Assembly: GCA_002441125.1 (NCBI GenBank)
Contig: DJVI01000025.1
Location: forward strand, 12,721 to 19,351
Reading direction: 5' to 3'
DNA from: Caldifarciminota bacterium UBA6260
GTDB lineage: Bacteria; Hydrothermota; 32-111
DNA: 6,631 nt
In this document: positions 1 through 6,419 of the stretch, in pieces
How positions within the stretch are numbered: the first letter of the stretch is position 1
Layout: the number at the start of each line of letters is the position of its first letter
Made by a program: the position numbers and the translations under genes
Notes under the pieces: model-generated
What the model saw: only the letters and a program-made list of their open reading frames with translations
Databases searched by the model: none
What the model was told of the DNA's origin: nothing

Positions 1-929
1 GTTACAAAATCAGCAGTTATTACCTTTCCTCTTTTTCTTTTGTCTATCGGATGTATATACCTTTTACCAAGGTATTTTTTCGCATCATTTTCTTCAACTA
101 TTCTGAATTTTTCATCTTTCAATTTAGACTTGACAGATTCTGAAAGTTTTTTCATCATCACAAGTCTTCCAAAAGATGTTTCAACCTCAACATATCTCTC
201 ATCAGGATGGAAAGCAATAGCGACATTTGCTGGAAGAGTCCACGGAGTTGTTGTCCAGATAAGGAAAAATTTATCCTCATCCTCAAATTTGAACTTTACA
301 AAAATAGATGGTGATTCTTTATCTTCATACTCTATCTCATTTCCAGCCAATGCTGTCTGACATTTCATACACCAATGAATTGGTCTTAAACCTCTATAGA
401 TGAAACCCTTTTCAACGAGCTTTCCGAAATTGTCTACGATATCAGCTTCATACTCTTTCGACATCGTAATATAAGGATTATCCCAATCACCAAAAACTCC
501 CAACCTTTTGAATTCAACCTTTTGTGTATTCACAAATTTTGAAGCATAATCTCTGCATTTTTTTCTTAAATCGAGAGTAGATGTTTCTTTCAATTTTGGG
601 CCAAGTTCTTTCGTAACATTATGTTCTATGGGCATCCCATGACAATCCCAACCTGGAATGTAGGGAGTTTTGTATCCTCTAATCGATTTATACTTTATTA
701 TAAAATCTTTCAATATTTTGTTGAACGCTGTTCCTATATGAATATGTCCATTAGCGTAAGGTGGTCCATCATGTAAAACATAGAGTTCTTTACCTTCTCT
801 CTCTTTTAAAAGATTTTTGTAAACATCTATTGAATCCCAATATTTCAAAATTTCTTCTTCTAAAACCGGAAGATTAGCTTTCATCGGGAAATCAGTTTTT
901 GGCAGATTCAAACTATCCTTATATTCCAT
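1..929 (-). CDS. ileS: Isoleucyl-tRNA synthetase, N-terminal part (cut by window edge)
   Basis: This cytoplasmic enzyme charges tRNA-Ile with isoleucine using ATP. About 309 codons are present, roughly a third of the usual bacterial length (about 930 residues); the rest lies beyond position 1. Visible motifs are the class I signature GPPYANGHIHIG near residues 55-66, GWDCHGMPIEH near 93-103, and the start of the editing (CP1) domain, with HWCMKC near 185-190 and the threonine-rich WTTTPWTLPAN near 225-235. The N-terminus (KTDFPMKANLP) matches the ordinary bacterial type. The last base of the HIGH signature box is not His: it reads HIGT, a variant I recall in other IleS proteins. The ATG at 929 follows a GGAGG sequence lying in the end of upp, and overlaps the upp stop by one base (TAATG), so translation is probably coupled. 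There is no T-box leader directly before it. The family assignment is secure. Confidence 0.97.
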   Translation of the reverse strand, partial: MEYKDSLNLPKTDFPMKANLPVLEEEILKYWDSIDVYKNLLKEREGKELYVLHDGPPYANGHIHIGTAFNKILKDFIIKYKSIRGYKTPYIPGWDCHGMPIEHNVTKELGPKLKETSTLDLRKKCRDYASKFVNTQKVEFKRLGVFGDWDNPYITMSKEYEADIVDNFGKLVEKGFIYRGLRPIHWCMKCQTALAGNEIEYEDKESPSIFVKFKFEDEDKFFLIWTTTPWTLPANVAIAFHPDERYVEVETSFGRLVMMKKLSESVKSKLKDEKFRIVEENDAKKYLGKRYIHPIDKRKRGKVITADFV

Positions 930-1555
930 TACTCCTCCGTATTAAAAAATCTGTCACCAGCATCACCAAGCCCGGGAACTATATATCCGCTCTCGTTGAG
1001 TTTCTCATCAACTGCAACAGTATAAATATCAATATCTTTAAAAGATTCCATAACAGATTTTATCCCTTCTGGTGCTGAAATTATACTTATCACAGCATCA
1101 GGTTTAACATTATAACCTGCAAGTATCTCTAATGTCTTTATGATTGAGCCACCTGTTGCAAGCATGGGATCAAGAATGAATACAGAATAATTCTCTAAAT
1201 TTTTGGGAAGGTTAACATAGTAAGTTATTGGTTTTAAAATATGTTCATCCCTTTTAAGACCTATCATTCCAACATGTGTTTTAGGATAAAACTTTCTTAT
1301 AAGTGGGATCATTCCTATTCCAGCCCTTAAAATTGGAACAAGTAGTATCTCTTTCTTAATAAAATCTCCCTCTATCTCTTTGAAAGGAGTTTCAATTTTT
1401 GATTTTTTAGTAGTTAGATTTTTAGTCGCTTCTAAGAAAAGTATCAGGGAGAGTTCTTCAAGATTTTTTGAAAAGATATCGGAATTGGTTTTTTTATCTC
1501 TCAAAATAGTCAACTTTTCAAGAGCGAGCGGATGTTTTATTTCATGAACTGTCAT
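929..1555 (-). CDS. upp: Uracil phosphoribosyltransferase
   Basis: This pyrimidine-salvage enzyme makes UMP and pyrophosphate from uracil and PRPP in the cytoplasm. The protein has 208 residues, the same length as the E. coli enzyme. The PRPP-binding loop DPMLATGGS is at residues 129-137, and the uracil-binding segment YIVPGLGDAGD is at about 191-201 near the C-terminus. The conserved VPILRAG is near 73-79 and APEG near 161-164. The ATG at 1555 overlaps the TGA of the upstream TPR gene (ATGA) and has an AAGGAG Shine-Dalgarno 6 bases before it, inside the TPR coding end. It is the middle gene of the TPR-upp-ileS operon. The usual uraA/pyrP uracil permease partner is not seen in the window. Confidence 0.97.
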   Translation of the reverse strand: MTVHEIKHPLALEKLTILRDKKTNSDIFSKNLEELSLILFLEATKNLTTKKSKIETPFKEIEGDFIKKEILLVPILRAGIGMIPLIRKFYPKTHVGMIGLKRDEHILKPITYYVNLPKNLENYSVFILDPMLATGGSIIKTLEILAGYNVKPDAVISIISAPEGIKSVMESFKDIDIYTVAVDEKLNESGYIVPGLGDAGDRFFNTEE

Positions 1556-2259
1556 TTTGACTCCTTTTTACCTTTTAAAACTTTTAAATAAGGTTTTACC
1601 TTTTTGTTCTCTGGAAATTTTTTTAAAAGTAGTTCCCAAAACTTTTCTGCATCATCAAACTTTTTTAAGTTATAATATGAAAGACCTGCAAAGAAGTATG
1701 ATTCTTCCATATTCTTGTTTAGTTCTATGCTTTTTTTAAAATATATTAAAGCGTTTGAATATTTTTTCATCTCAAAATAAACTTTTCCAATTTTAAGTTT
1801 TATATCTGGATAATTTTTTGTCATACTATCAGCCTTTTTGTATGCCTCTAAAGCATTATGAAAATCGTTTGTTTCAAGATAAAGATCACCAAGTTGTAAA
1901 AGAAGTTTTATAATCTTGTCCTTCTTTCCAAAACCAGAGTTTCCAAGTTTCTTTTCAAGTTTTGATGCTATTTCAAACTCTTCACTCGCTTGGTCATATT
2001 TACCCATCTCGTTATATGTCAAAGCAAGATTCAGATGTGCCTCAACATAATTTGGATTAAGTCTTATTGCTTCTTTGAATTCCTTTTCAGCTTCTTCAAG
2101 ATTGTTCAAAAAATTGTAGGCAAGACCAAGATAGTTCCTAATATCTGGCCAGTTAGGGTGTTCCTTCAAAACATTGAGAAAAGTGAAAAGAGCCTTCTTG
2201 TATTCTCCCTTGTCAAGCATCTCCTTCCCATCTTTTACAAGGTCTTTAACATTTTTCAT
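1552..2259 (-). CDS. TPR-repeat protein, six repeats, unknown partner
   Basis: The 235-residue protein consists almost wholly of tetratricopeptide repeats, each a 34-residue helical hairpin, at about 4-37, 38-71, 72-105, 117-150, 151-184 and 185-218. A Lys/Gly-rich linker of about 11 residues separates repeats 3 and 4. Repeat landmarks such as LGLAY...EEAEKEFKEAIRLNPNY are clear. There is no signal peptide or membrane segment, so it is likely cytoplasmic. TPR arrays bind other proteins and have no reaction of their own; the partner cannot be told from the sequence. The ATG at 2259 is preferred over an in-frame GTG at 2265, because the AGAGG Shine-Dalgarno directly abuts the GTG but sits 5 bases from the ATG. 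It is the first gene of the operon with upp and ileS, and its stop overlaps the upp start. A C-terminal Lys-rich tail ends the protein. Confidence 0.9.
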   Translation of the reverse strand: MKNVKDLVKDGKEMLDKGEYKKALFTFLNVLKEHPNWPDIRNYLGLAYNFLNNLEEAEKEFKEAIRLNPNYVEAHLNLALTYNEMGKYDQASEEFEIASKLEKKLGNSGFGKKDKIIKLLLQLGDLYLETNDFHNALEAYKKADSMTKNYPDIKLKIGKVYFEMKKYSNALIYFKKSIELNKNMEESYFFAGLSYYNLKKFDDAEKFWELLLKKFPENKKVKPYLKVLKGKKESK

Positions 2260-2287
2260 AAACACCTCTTTAAAATTTTAGTTTTTT

Positions 2288-2316
2288 AGTTTATCATAAT
2301 TTTCAGTTAAAATCAA
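2288..2316 (-). promoter_or_regulatory. Promoter of the TPR-upp-ileS operon
   Basis: On the minus strand TTGATT (2316-2311) lies 17 bases from TAAACT (2293-2288), which carries the extended -10 dinucleotide (TGATAAACT). The start of transcription would fall near 2281, about 20 bases before the TPR start codon. This is a sequence-pattern call only. Confidence 0.5.
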
Positions 2317-2383
2317 TATGAAAATCCAAAAATTTCTCAAGAAAACAAGTCTTTTTGGTTATATTTTTAATAATTATAAAATC

Positions 2384-2412
2384 TTGACATTTAACGAAAT
2401 TTATATTTTAAT
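2384..2412 (+). promoter_or_regulatory. Promoter of the split secreted-protein gene
   Basis: A perfect TTGACA (2384-2389) lies 17 bases upstream of TTTAAT (2407-2412). The transcript would begin near 2419, giving a leader of only about 15 bases that contains the GGGAG Shine-Dalgarno (2423-2427). It shares the spacer region 2260-2433 with the opposite-facing TPR promoter; I see no other gene there. Confidence 0.55.
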
Positions 2413-2433
2413 ATTAAAAAAAGGGAGATAAAT

Positions 2434-2811
2434 ATGAAAATAAAAATTGTTATAATTTTAGTTTTGTTTTTGCCTATTATAATTTTCTCTCAAAATTTTG
2501 ATAATATCAAAGTTTATCTTTGGGATAATGATTATGGAGCAACATTTTATAACCCGGATAACCCCACACAACTAATAGGTTATGAATACAACCTTTTAAA
2601 ATCTTTCAACAAACTTGGCTTCACACAGGGAACAAATCTTTTTTATGGTGACACTCTTCCTCAAAGATATTCCCTTTTGAATGATTATGCTGCAATATTT
2701 ATAGTAACTGGACACCATCCTATAGTATCAAGAAACCAGATGTTTACTTCTTCACAGATAGATTCTCTTTCAAGATACCTTGATGCCGGGGGATGTGTGT
2801 ATTTTGAATGA
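2434..2811 (+). CDS. Secreted two-domain protein, N-terminal fragment before in-frame TGA
   Basis: This is the first 125 codons of what looks like one 666-codon gene ending at 4434. The ATG has a GGGAG Shine-Dalgarno 6 bases upstream. Residues 1-20 form a signal peptide: Lys-rich start, an Ile/Leu/Val core, and likely cleavage near FS-Q, as in many FCB-group secreted proteins. The mature part (about 24-125) is the front of an alpha/beta domain: a first strand KVYLWDND, then DYAAIFIVTG and a helix-strand end SLSRYLDAGGCVYFE. This resembles the Rossmann/class I glutamine-amidotransferase-like folds of secreted proteins; no catalytic triad is evident. It stops in mid-domain at TGA 2809-2811, and the same frame continues at once. 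As a separate product it would be a truncated, probably unstable domain. The enzymatic role is unknown. Confidence 0.75.
   Translation: MKIKIVIILVLFLPIIIFSQNFDNIKVYLWDNDYGATFYNPDNPTQLIGYEYNLLKSFNKLGFTQGTNLFYGDTLPQRYSLLNDYAAIFIVTGHHPIVSRNQMFTSSQIDSLSRYLDAGGCVYFE
2809..2811 (+). other. In-frame TGA inside the secreted-protein gene
   Basis: Codons GAA-TGA-AAC-AAT-GTG keep one frame across the stop. The downstream frame stays open for 541 codons and finishes the domain begun upstream. No other gene in the window has an internal TGA, all Trp codons I checked are TGG, and the TPR gene seems to use TGA as its stop. A simple nonsense change, sequence error or rare readthrough fits better than a changed genetic code. 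Confidence 0.8.
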
Positions 2812-2817
2812 AACAAT

Positions 2818-4434
2818 GTGATGGAGTTTTTAAAATTATATTTTCCAGTTTTTTTTGCAAAATATTTTAATGATACCATCGTTTCATCTCCATACTCAAG
2901 ATATATCGATACTCTTATTACCAACACCCCATTCTGCAGAAACTACAAATTCGCTTACCCAACACATACTGTTGCTGATTCGGGAGTTGATTATCTTTTC
3001 ACGAAAGATCCAACAATAGTTGCACCATACTATTACAATGTTCTAAATTATGATGAAAGGAACAAACTTTATAGATCAACAGCAACTGCTTACACACCAC
3101 CAGAAAGTAAAGGTGGAAAATATTATTATTTTAGAGGAAGAGTTTTTGTTCAAACTGTTGATTTTGGAGCTTTTTCAAATGGTGATTCGAGAATTGCAAG
3201 GCAGTTGCCTGACAGCACAAAAAATATTTTAATGAGAACAAGTTATCTAAAGGATATTTTGAGATTTTTTGGTTTAGCCCAAACACTTCTTGTTGTTGAT
3301 GATAAATCAGATACAATAGCAACTTCTGTTTATAGAATTTTTAGTAGATCTGTAGATTTTGATACAGTATTTACAAGAACATCTTCTGGACCCTCATACA
3401 CTACATTAGCAAGATACAACTCTGTTTTCTGGTATTCAGATAGTGTTGATTATCCTTTAACTGCAACTGATACTGTGAATATATCAACATACCTCGATTT
3501 CGGTGGAAACTTTTTCTTTTCATCGATGAATGTTGCTGAACAGTTTGGCTTAGGTAATCTTTTCCTTAGAAAATATTTAGGAATTGACTTTTCATCAGAC
3601 TCCTTTAGTTCAAACACGATTTATGGAAAATCTTTTTGGGAAACTAATCCAATAACAGATTCTTTCACAGTTATAAAACCTTCAACAAACTATGAGCCTG
3701 ACGGAATATCTATATATGACCAAAGTATAACAGATAGTGCATTTGTCGTAATTGGTAGAGCGAATTACCTTTGTGGAACATACACTAATAATGGCTCATT
3801 TAAAACTGTATTTTTGACATTTCCTTTTCAAAATACAAATGTACAGATAAAGGCTGGTTATCCAACAGATTCTATAACAAAGATAACTTTACAAGATGTT
3901 TTCAAATATGATCTGGTATTTCAACCTTTGTATACTTCTACAGAAGTTTACGATTTTGATTGCAACTATAAAATAGTAAAAGATGATATTATCATAAATA
4001 TTTTTGTGAATAGAGATTTTGAAGGGTATGTAAAAATTAAATCAGGTGGGAAAGATTTAATTAAGCAAAATGTTTCCGGAAAAAGTTTTGAATTTTCTTT
4101 GAATAAGGTTTATGGAAGGTATGAGGTATATTTGTTTGACGATAAAAACAACACACTTTTTTCAAAAACTTTTGATATTTTTGATAACAAAGTTAAAAAT
4201 TATATACCAACTATATATAGAAATATTTTCCAGATAAAATCTGATCAAGATTTTACAGTGGAAGTCGTTGATATTTCAGGAAGAACAGTACTTTCTTTTG
4301 TTTCAAAAGATAAGATAGCAACAGTTGACCTTTCAAAACAAAAAAATGGCCTCTACTTTATCAAACTGAGCCTCGACCCCCTTCCCCATCGTATTTTAAA
4401 ATTGGGGACGGTGCTTGACAGTGTGACATTTTAG
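2818..4434 (+). CDS. Secreted two-domain protein, C-terminal part with T9SS-like sorting tail
   Basis: This is the continuation, in the same frame, of the gene that starts at 2434. The possible starts here (GTG 2818, ATG 2821) have no Shine-Dalgarno or signal peptide, so independent translation is doubtful. Residues 1-120 complete the first alpha/beta domain. Residues about 156-345 are a second copy: LLVVDD, RYNSVFWYSDS, STYLDFGGNFFFSS, then KTVFLTFPF. A beta-rich stretch (about 376-460) follows. Residues about 463-516 resemble the T9SS type A C-terminal sorting domain (VEVVDISGRTV, then KNGLYFIKLS), suggesting export across the outer membrane. The final 20 residues (LDPLPHRIL... to F538) are unlike such tails, which normally end in a short basic stretch, and are encoded by an unusually G+C-rich patch. 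The whole gene is best treated as a pseudogene candidate; its substrate or role is unknown. Confidence 0.75.
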   Translation: MMEFLKLYFPVFFAKYFNDTIVSSPYSRYIDTLITNTPFCRNYKFAYPTHTVADSGVDYLFTKDPTIVAPYYYNVLNYDERNKLYRSTATAYTPPESKGGKYYYFRGRVFVQTVDFGAFSNGDSRIARQLPDSTKNILMRTSYLKDILRFFGLAQTLLVVDDKSDTIATSVYRIFSRSVDFDTVFTRTSSGPSYTTLARYNSVFWYSDSVDYPLTATDTVNISTYLDFGGNFFFSSMNVAEQFGLGNLFLRKYLGIDFSSDSFSSNTIYGKSFWETNPITDSFTVIKPSTNYEPDGISIYDQSITDSAFVVIGRANYLCGTYTNNGSFKTVFLTFPFQNTNVQIKAGYPTDSITKITLQDVFKYDLVFQPLYTSTEVYDFDCNYKIVKDDIIINIFVNRDFEGYVKIKSGGKDLIKQNVSGKSFEFSLNKVYGRYEVYLFDDKNNTLFSKTFDIFDNKVKNYIPTIYRNIFQIKSDQDFTVEVVDISGRTVLSFVSKDKIATVDLSKQKNGLYFIKLSLDPLPHRILKLGTVLDSVTF

Positions 4435-4437
4435 GGC
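4370..4437. repeat. G+C-rich REP-like patch at the gene end
   Basis: In an otherwise AT-rich stretch this segment contains GACCCCCTTCCCCATCG and GGGGACGGTGCTTGACA. CCCCA (4384-4388) and TGGGG (4403-4407) form an inverted repeat around the palindrome ATTTTAAAAT. The GGGGACGG core is like that of the dispersed REP-type repeats I recall beside IS200-like (RAYT) transposases in other bacteria; I could not check this. Only a partial unit seems present. It supplies the last codons and the stop of the secreted-protein gene. Confidence 0.4.
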
Positions 4438-4453
4438 ATTAAATTATTTTAAT
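4438..4453. repeat. Short perfect inverted repeat
   Basis: ATTAAA (4438-4443), a TTAT loop, then TTTAAT (4448-4453) form a 6-bp AT-only hairpin just after the stop of the secreted-protein gene. It is too weak and lacks a T-run, so it is not called a terminator. Confidence 0.4.
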
Positions 4454-4463
4454 TCGACACTTA

Positions 4464-4525
4464 GTTTGAAAATTTTAAAATTGAATTTTCTAAGGATTTA
4501 TTTCATTTTTTTAAAAATTTCAAAC
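4464..4525. repeat. 17-bp inverted repeat with 28-base loop
   Basis: The arm at 4464-4480 (GTTTGAAAATTTTAAAA) is the reverse complement of 4509-4525 except at one base. The transcript could form a long AU hairpin between the secreted-protein gene and yjbQ. A smaller hairpin (GAAAATT 4468-4474 with AATTTTC 4484-4490) competes with it. It may act as a transcript end or protect RNA, or be part of a mobile-element remnant with the neighbouring G+C-rich patch. Confidence 0.5.
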
Positions 4526-4544
4526 AAAAAAGTTAATAGATATA

Positions 4545-4573
4545 TTGATTTTTAGAATAAACTATTTTAAAAT
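4545..4573 (+). promoter_or_regulatory. Promoter of yjbQ, apparently leaderless
   Basis: TTGATT (4545-4550) lies 17 bases from TAAAAT (4568-4573). Transcription would start about 7 bases after the -10 box, at the A of the yjbQ ATG (4580). No Shine-Dalgarno is present between them. Confidence 0.55.
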
Positions 4574-4579
4574 ATTTTT

Positions 4580-4981
4580 ATGTATACTGAATTTTTTATA
4601 AACACACATAGTGAAGAAGAAATAATAGATCTAACAGATGAAATAGAAAATATTGTAAAAAAATCTGAAAAAAAAGATGGAATTGTTCACATTTATGTTC
4701 CACATGCAACTGCAGGAATAATTTTAAACGAGAGCGCAGATCCAAACATCAAAACAGATTTCCTTAAAGCACTCGAAAAGATAGTTCCAAAACATGCAGG
4801 TTATTTACATGATAGAATTGATGGTAACGGAGCAGCACATATTAAAAGTAGTATCGTTGGATCAAGTATAACTCTTCCACTTAAAGATGGAAAACTTATA
4901 ATAGGAACTTGGCAATCCATTATGTTTTGTGAATTTGATGGTCCAAGAAGAAATAGAAAAATAATAGTACAAATTATTTAA
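4580..4981 (+). CDS. yjbQ: YjbQ/UPF0047 family protein
   Basis: The 133-residue protein is full-length for this small, widespread cytoplasmic family, annotated as a secondary thiamine-phosphate synthase enzyme from complementation of thiE mutants; the true role is less certain. Conserved blocks are PHATAGIILNES at 41-52 with Asp 54 and Asp 60, then YLHDRIDGNGAAHIKSS near 75-91, LIIGTWQSI near 106-114 and EFDGPRRNR near 118-126. The ATG at 4580 is forced: an in-frame TAA is at 4568-4570 and the next Met is residue 115. No Shine-Dalgarno precedes it, while a promoter ends 6 bases upstream, pointing to a leaderless transcript. It is a single-gene unit, convergent with the short membrane gene at 5000-5149. 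No thi genes are nearby. Confidence 0.93.
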   Translation: MYTEFFINTHSEEEIIDLTDEIENIVKKSEKKDGIVHIYVPHATAGIILNESADPNIKTDFLKALEKIVPKHAGYLHDRIDGNGAAHIKSSIVGSSITLPLKDGKLIIGTWQSIMFCEFDGPRRNRKIIVQII

Positions 4982-4999
4982 ATAAATTATATTTATCTT

Positions 5000-5149
5000 T
5001 TAAGATCCTTTACTAAAAATTTTCCAAACTTTTATAATAAAAAAGAATAAACATTGTATCAGAAAAGTTATTGGAACAGATAAAACCATTAAAAATAAAC
5101 TTTTTGTAATATCGTTACTCTCTTTAATCAAATTTAAAAGATTATCCAT
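5000..5149 (-). CDS. 49-residue single-helix membrane protein, possible decarboxylase gamma subunit
   Basis: This short gene follows the beta-subunit gene, with 11 bases between that stop (5161) and this ATG (5149). A GGAG Shine-Dalgarno (5158-5155) sits 5 bases before the ATG. The product has a polar start (MDNLLNLIKESNDITK), one hydrophobic helix at about residues 18-40, and a basic end (KVWKIFSKGS). The pattern LFLMVLSVPITFLIQCLFFF...IIKVWKIF resembles the N-terminal helix of oxaloacetate-decarboxylase gamma subunits (OadG), which hold the alpha subunit to the membrane beta pump. True OadG proteins are usually longer, with a soluble tail that binds the alpha subunit; that tail is missing here. 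The gene order beta-gamma is also unusual. Coding status is likely from the start signals and position; the gamma role is an inference. Confidence 0.6.
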   Translation of the reverse strand: MDNLLNLIKESNDITKSLFLMVLSVPITFLIQCLFFFIIKVWKIFSKGS

Positions 5150-5160
5150 AAAAACTCCAT

Positions 5161-6285
5161 TTAAAGACCAAGTAAAAGTGGAACAAACGCAAGGACCAAT
5201 CCTCCAGCTATAACGGAACCTATCTGTCCCGAAAGGTTAGCACTAACAGCTTCCATAAGTATGTAGTTGTTGGGGTCATCATCCTGAGCGAGTTTGTGAA
5301 CAACCCTTGCACTCATAGGAAACGCTGAAATTCCAGCAGCACCAACCATAGGATTTATCTTATCTTTCAAAAACAGATTCAAAAATTTCGCAAAAAGTAT
5401 TCCACCTATTGTATCAAAAACAAAAGCGAAAAGTCCGAGCAACAAAATTTTTATAGTATCAAATGTTAAAAATTTTTCAGCTTGCATAGTTGAACCAATC
5501 GCTATTCCAAGAAGTAAAGTCGTCACAGCAGCGAGTTCATTCTGGGCACTCTTTGAAAGTTTTTCAACAACACCTGACTCTCTCAAAAGATTTCCAAGCA
5601 TAAGTGCACCAATCAAAGGGACACTCATAGGTGCAATGAATCCAGATATAAGTGTTACGATTATAGGGAATAGAATTTTCAGAGATTTTGGAACATTTTT
5701 ACCGCCCTTTTTCATCCTTATCTTTCTTTCTTCTTTTGTAGTCATCGATTTTATAACTATAGGTTGTATCAAAGGAACAAGTGACATATATGAATAGGCA
5801 GCTACGGATATTGGTCCCAAATAACTTTTAGCAAATTTTGCTGCAACATAAATTGCAGTTGGTCCATCTGCAGCCCCAATTATTCCTATAGCAGATGCAA
5901 CTTTAAAATCAAACCCAAGTATTGTAGCAAAAATTATCGTAGCGAATATTCCAAACTGGGCAGCAGCACCAAAAAACATCATCAAAGGCTGAGTGAACAT
6001 TGGAGTAAAATCACACATCGCACCAACAGCGATGAATATGAGTATAGGGAAAAGTTCGGTAGCAATTCCAGCATCAAAAAGTATTTTTAAAAAACCAGGT
6101 GTACCTTCATAATTCAAAACAACAGATAATGGTAGGTTAACAAGAATTGTCCCAAAACCAATCGGTAAAAGTAGAAGTGGTTCATACTCTTTTTTGATTG
6201 CAAGGTATATAAGTATAAGACCAACAAAAATCATTATAAGAGATTGTATACTTGTTGATGTAAATCCTATAAAAAGTTTTTCCAA
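5161..6285 (-). CDS. oadB: Sodium-translocating decarboxylase beta subunit
   Basis: This integral membrane subunit of biotin-dependent decarboxylases (oxaloacetate, methylmalonyl-CoA or glutaconyl-CoA type) completes decarboxylation of carboxybiotin and exports Na+. The length of 374 residues fits the shorter family members. Signature segments are VGAMCDFTPMF at 87-97, IIGAADGPTAIY at 135-146 (Asp 140 matches the key Na+-site Asp of Klebsiella OadB), GNLLRESGVVEKLS at 231-244, NPMVGAAGISAFPMSARVV at 311-329, and SANLSGQIGSVIAGG at 348-362 with Asn 350 and Ser 357. Many hydrophobic helices are seen along the length. The start is TTG at 6285, supported by AAGGAG 8 bases before it; the next Met is residue 18. 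It has its own promoter. The alpha and biotin-carrier subunits are not in the window, so the substrate cannot be told; the symbol marks the family. Confidence 0.95.
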   Translation of the reverse strand: MEKLFIGFTSTSIQSLIMIFVGLILIYLAIKKEYEPLLLLPIGFGTILVNLPLSVVLNYEGTPGFLKILFDAGIATELFPILIFIAVGAMCDFTPMFTQPLMMFFGAAAQFGIFATIIFATILGFDFKVASAIGIIGAADGPTAIYVAAKFAKSYLGPISVAAYSYMSLVPLIQPIVIKSMTTKEERKIRMKKGGKNVPKSLKILFPIIVTLISGFIAPMSVPLIGALMLGNLLRESGVVEKLSKSAQNELAAVTTLLLGIAIGSTMQAEKFLTFDTIKILLLGLFAFVFDTIGGILFAKFLNLFLKDKINPMVGAAGISAFPMSARVVHKLAQDDDPNNYILMEAVSANLSGQIGSVIAGGLVLAFVPLLLGL

Positions 6286-6306
6286 TTTTTTCTCTCCTTA
6301 ATTAAA

Positions 6307-6334
6307 ATTATATAACAAAAAAGATATCTTTCAA
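6307..6334 (-). promoter_or_regulatory. Promoter of the decarboxylase beta-subunit gene
   Basis: On the minus strand TTGAAA (6334-6329) is 16 bases from a perfect TATAAT (6312-6307). Transcription would begin near 6300, which leaves a leader of about 15 bases beginning with the AAGGAG Shine-Dalgarno (6299-6294). It lies after the hydrogenase terminator, so the pump gene is transcribed independently. Confidence 0.65.
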
Positions 6335-6364
6335 TTTGATTTAAAATTTTAAATCCAAGAATAG

Positions 6365-6393
6365 AAAAAAAAGAGCGGTTTCTAAAACCGCCC
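6365..6393 (-). terminator. Rho-independent terminator of the hydrogenase gene
   Basis: On the minus strand a hairpin of GGGCGGTTT (6393-6385), a 3-base loop and AAACCGCTC (6381-6373) has one internal mismatch and is followed by eight T's (6372-6365). It sits 26 bases past the hydrogenase stop. A run of five T's at 6394-6398 makes it able to act on the plus strand too. This is the strongest terminator in the window. Confidence 0.9.
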
Positions 6394-6419
6394 TTTTTAG
6401 ATATTTTTTAACAAAAATT

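Noticed and set aside
40..360. 106-codon plus-strand open frame
   Set aside because: It lies antisense within ileS, whose conserved motifs are on the minus strand.
1552..1554. Genetic code with TGA as Gly or Trp
   Set aside because: The TPR gene ends sensibly at TGA overlapping the upp start, and other genes contain no internal TGA. Readthrough there would add only about four residues before TAA, so this point alone is weak.
2809..2860. Selenocysteine insertion at the TGA
   Set aside because: No clear SECIS-like hairpin follows and the matching site in the duplicated domain is Ser, not Cys.
4415..4444. Outward promoter in the G+C-rich patch (TTGACA at 4415)
   Set aside because: The matching -10 (TTAAAT or ATTAAA) is poor, and a better promoter for yjbQ lies at 4545-4573.
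4982..4996. Hairpin ATAAAT-TAT-ATTTAT as a terminator between the convergent genes
   Set aside because: It is a 6-bp AT-only stem with a short T-run; too weak to call.
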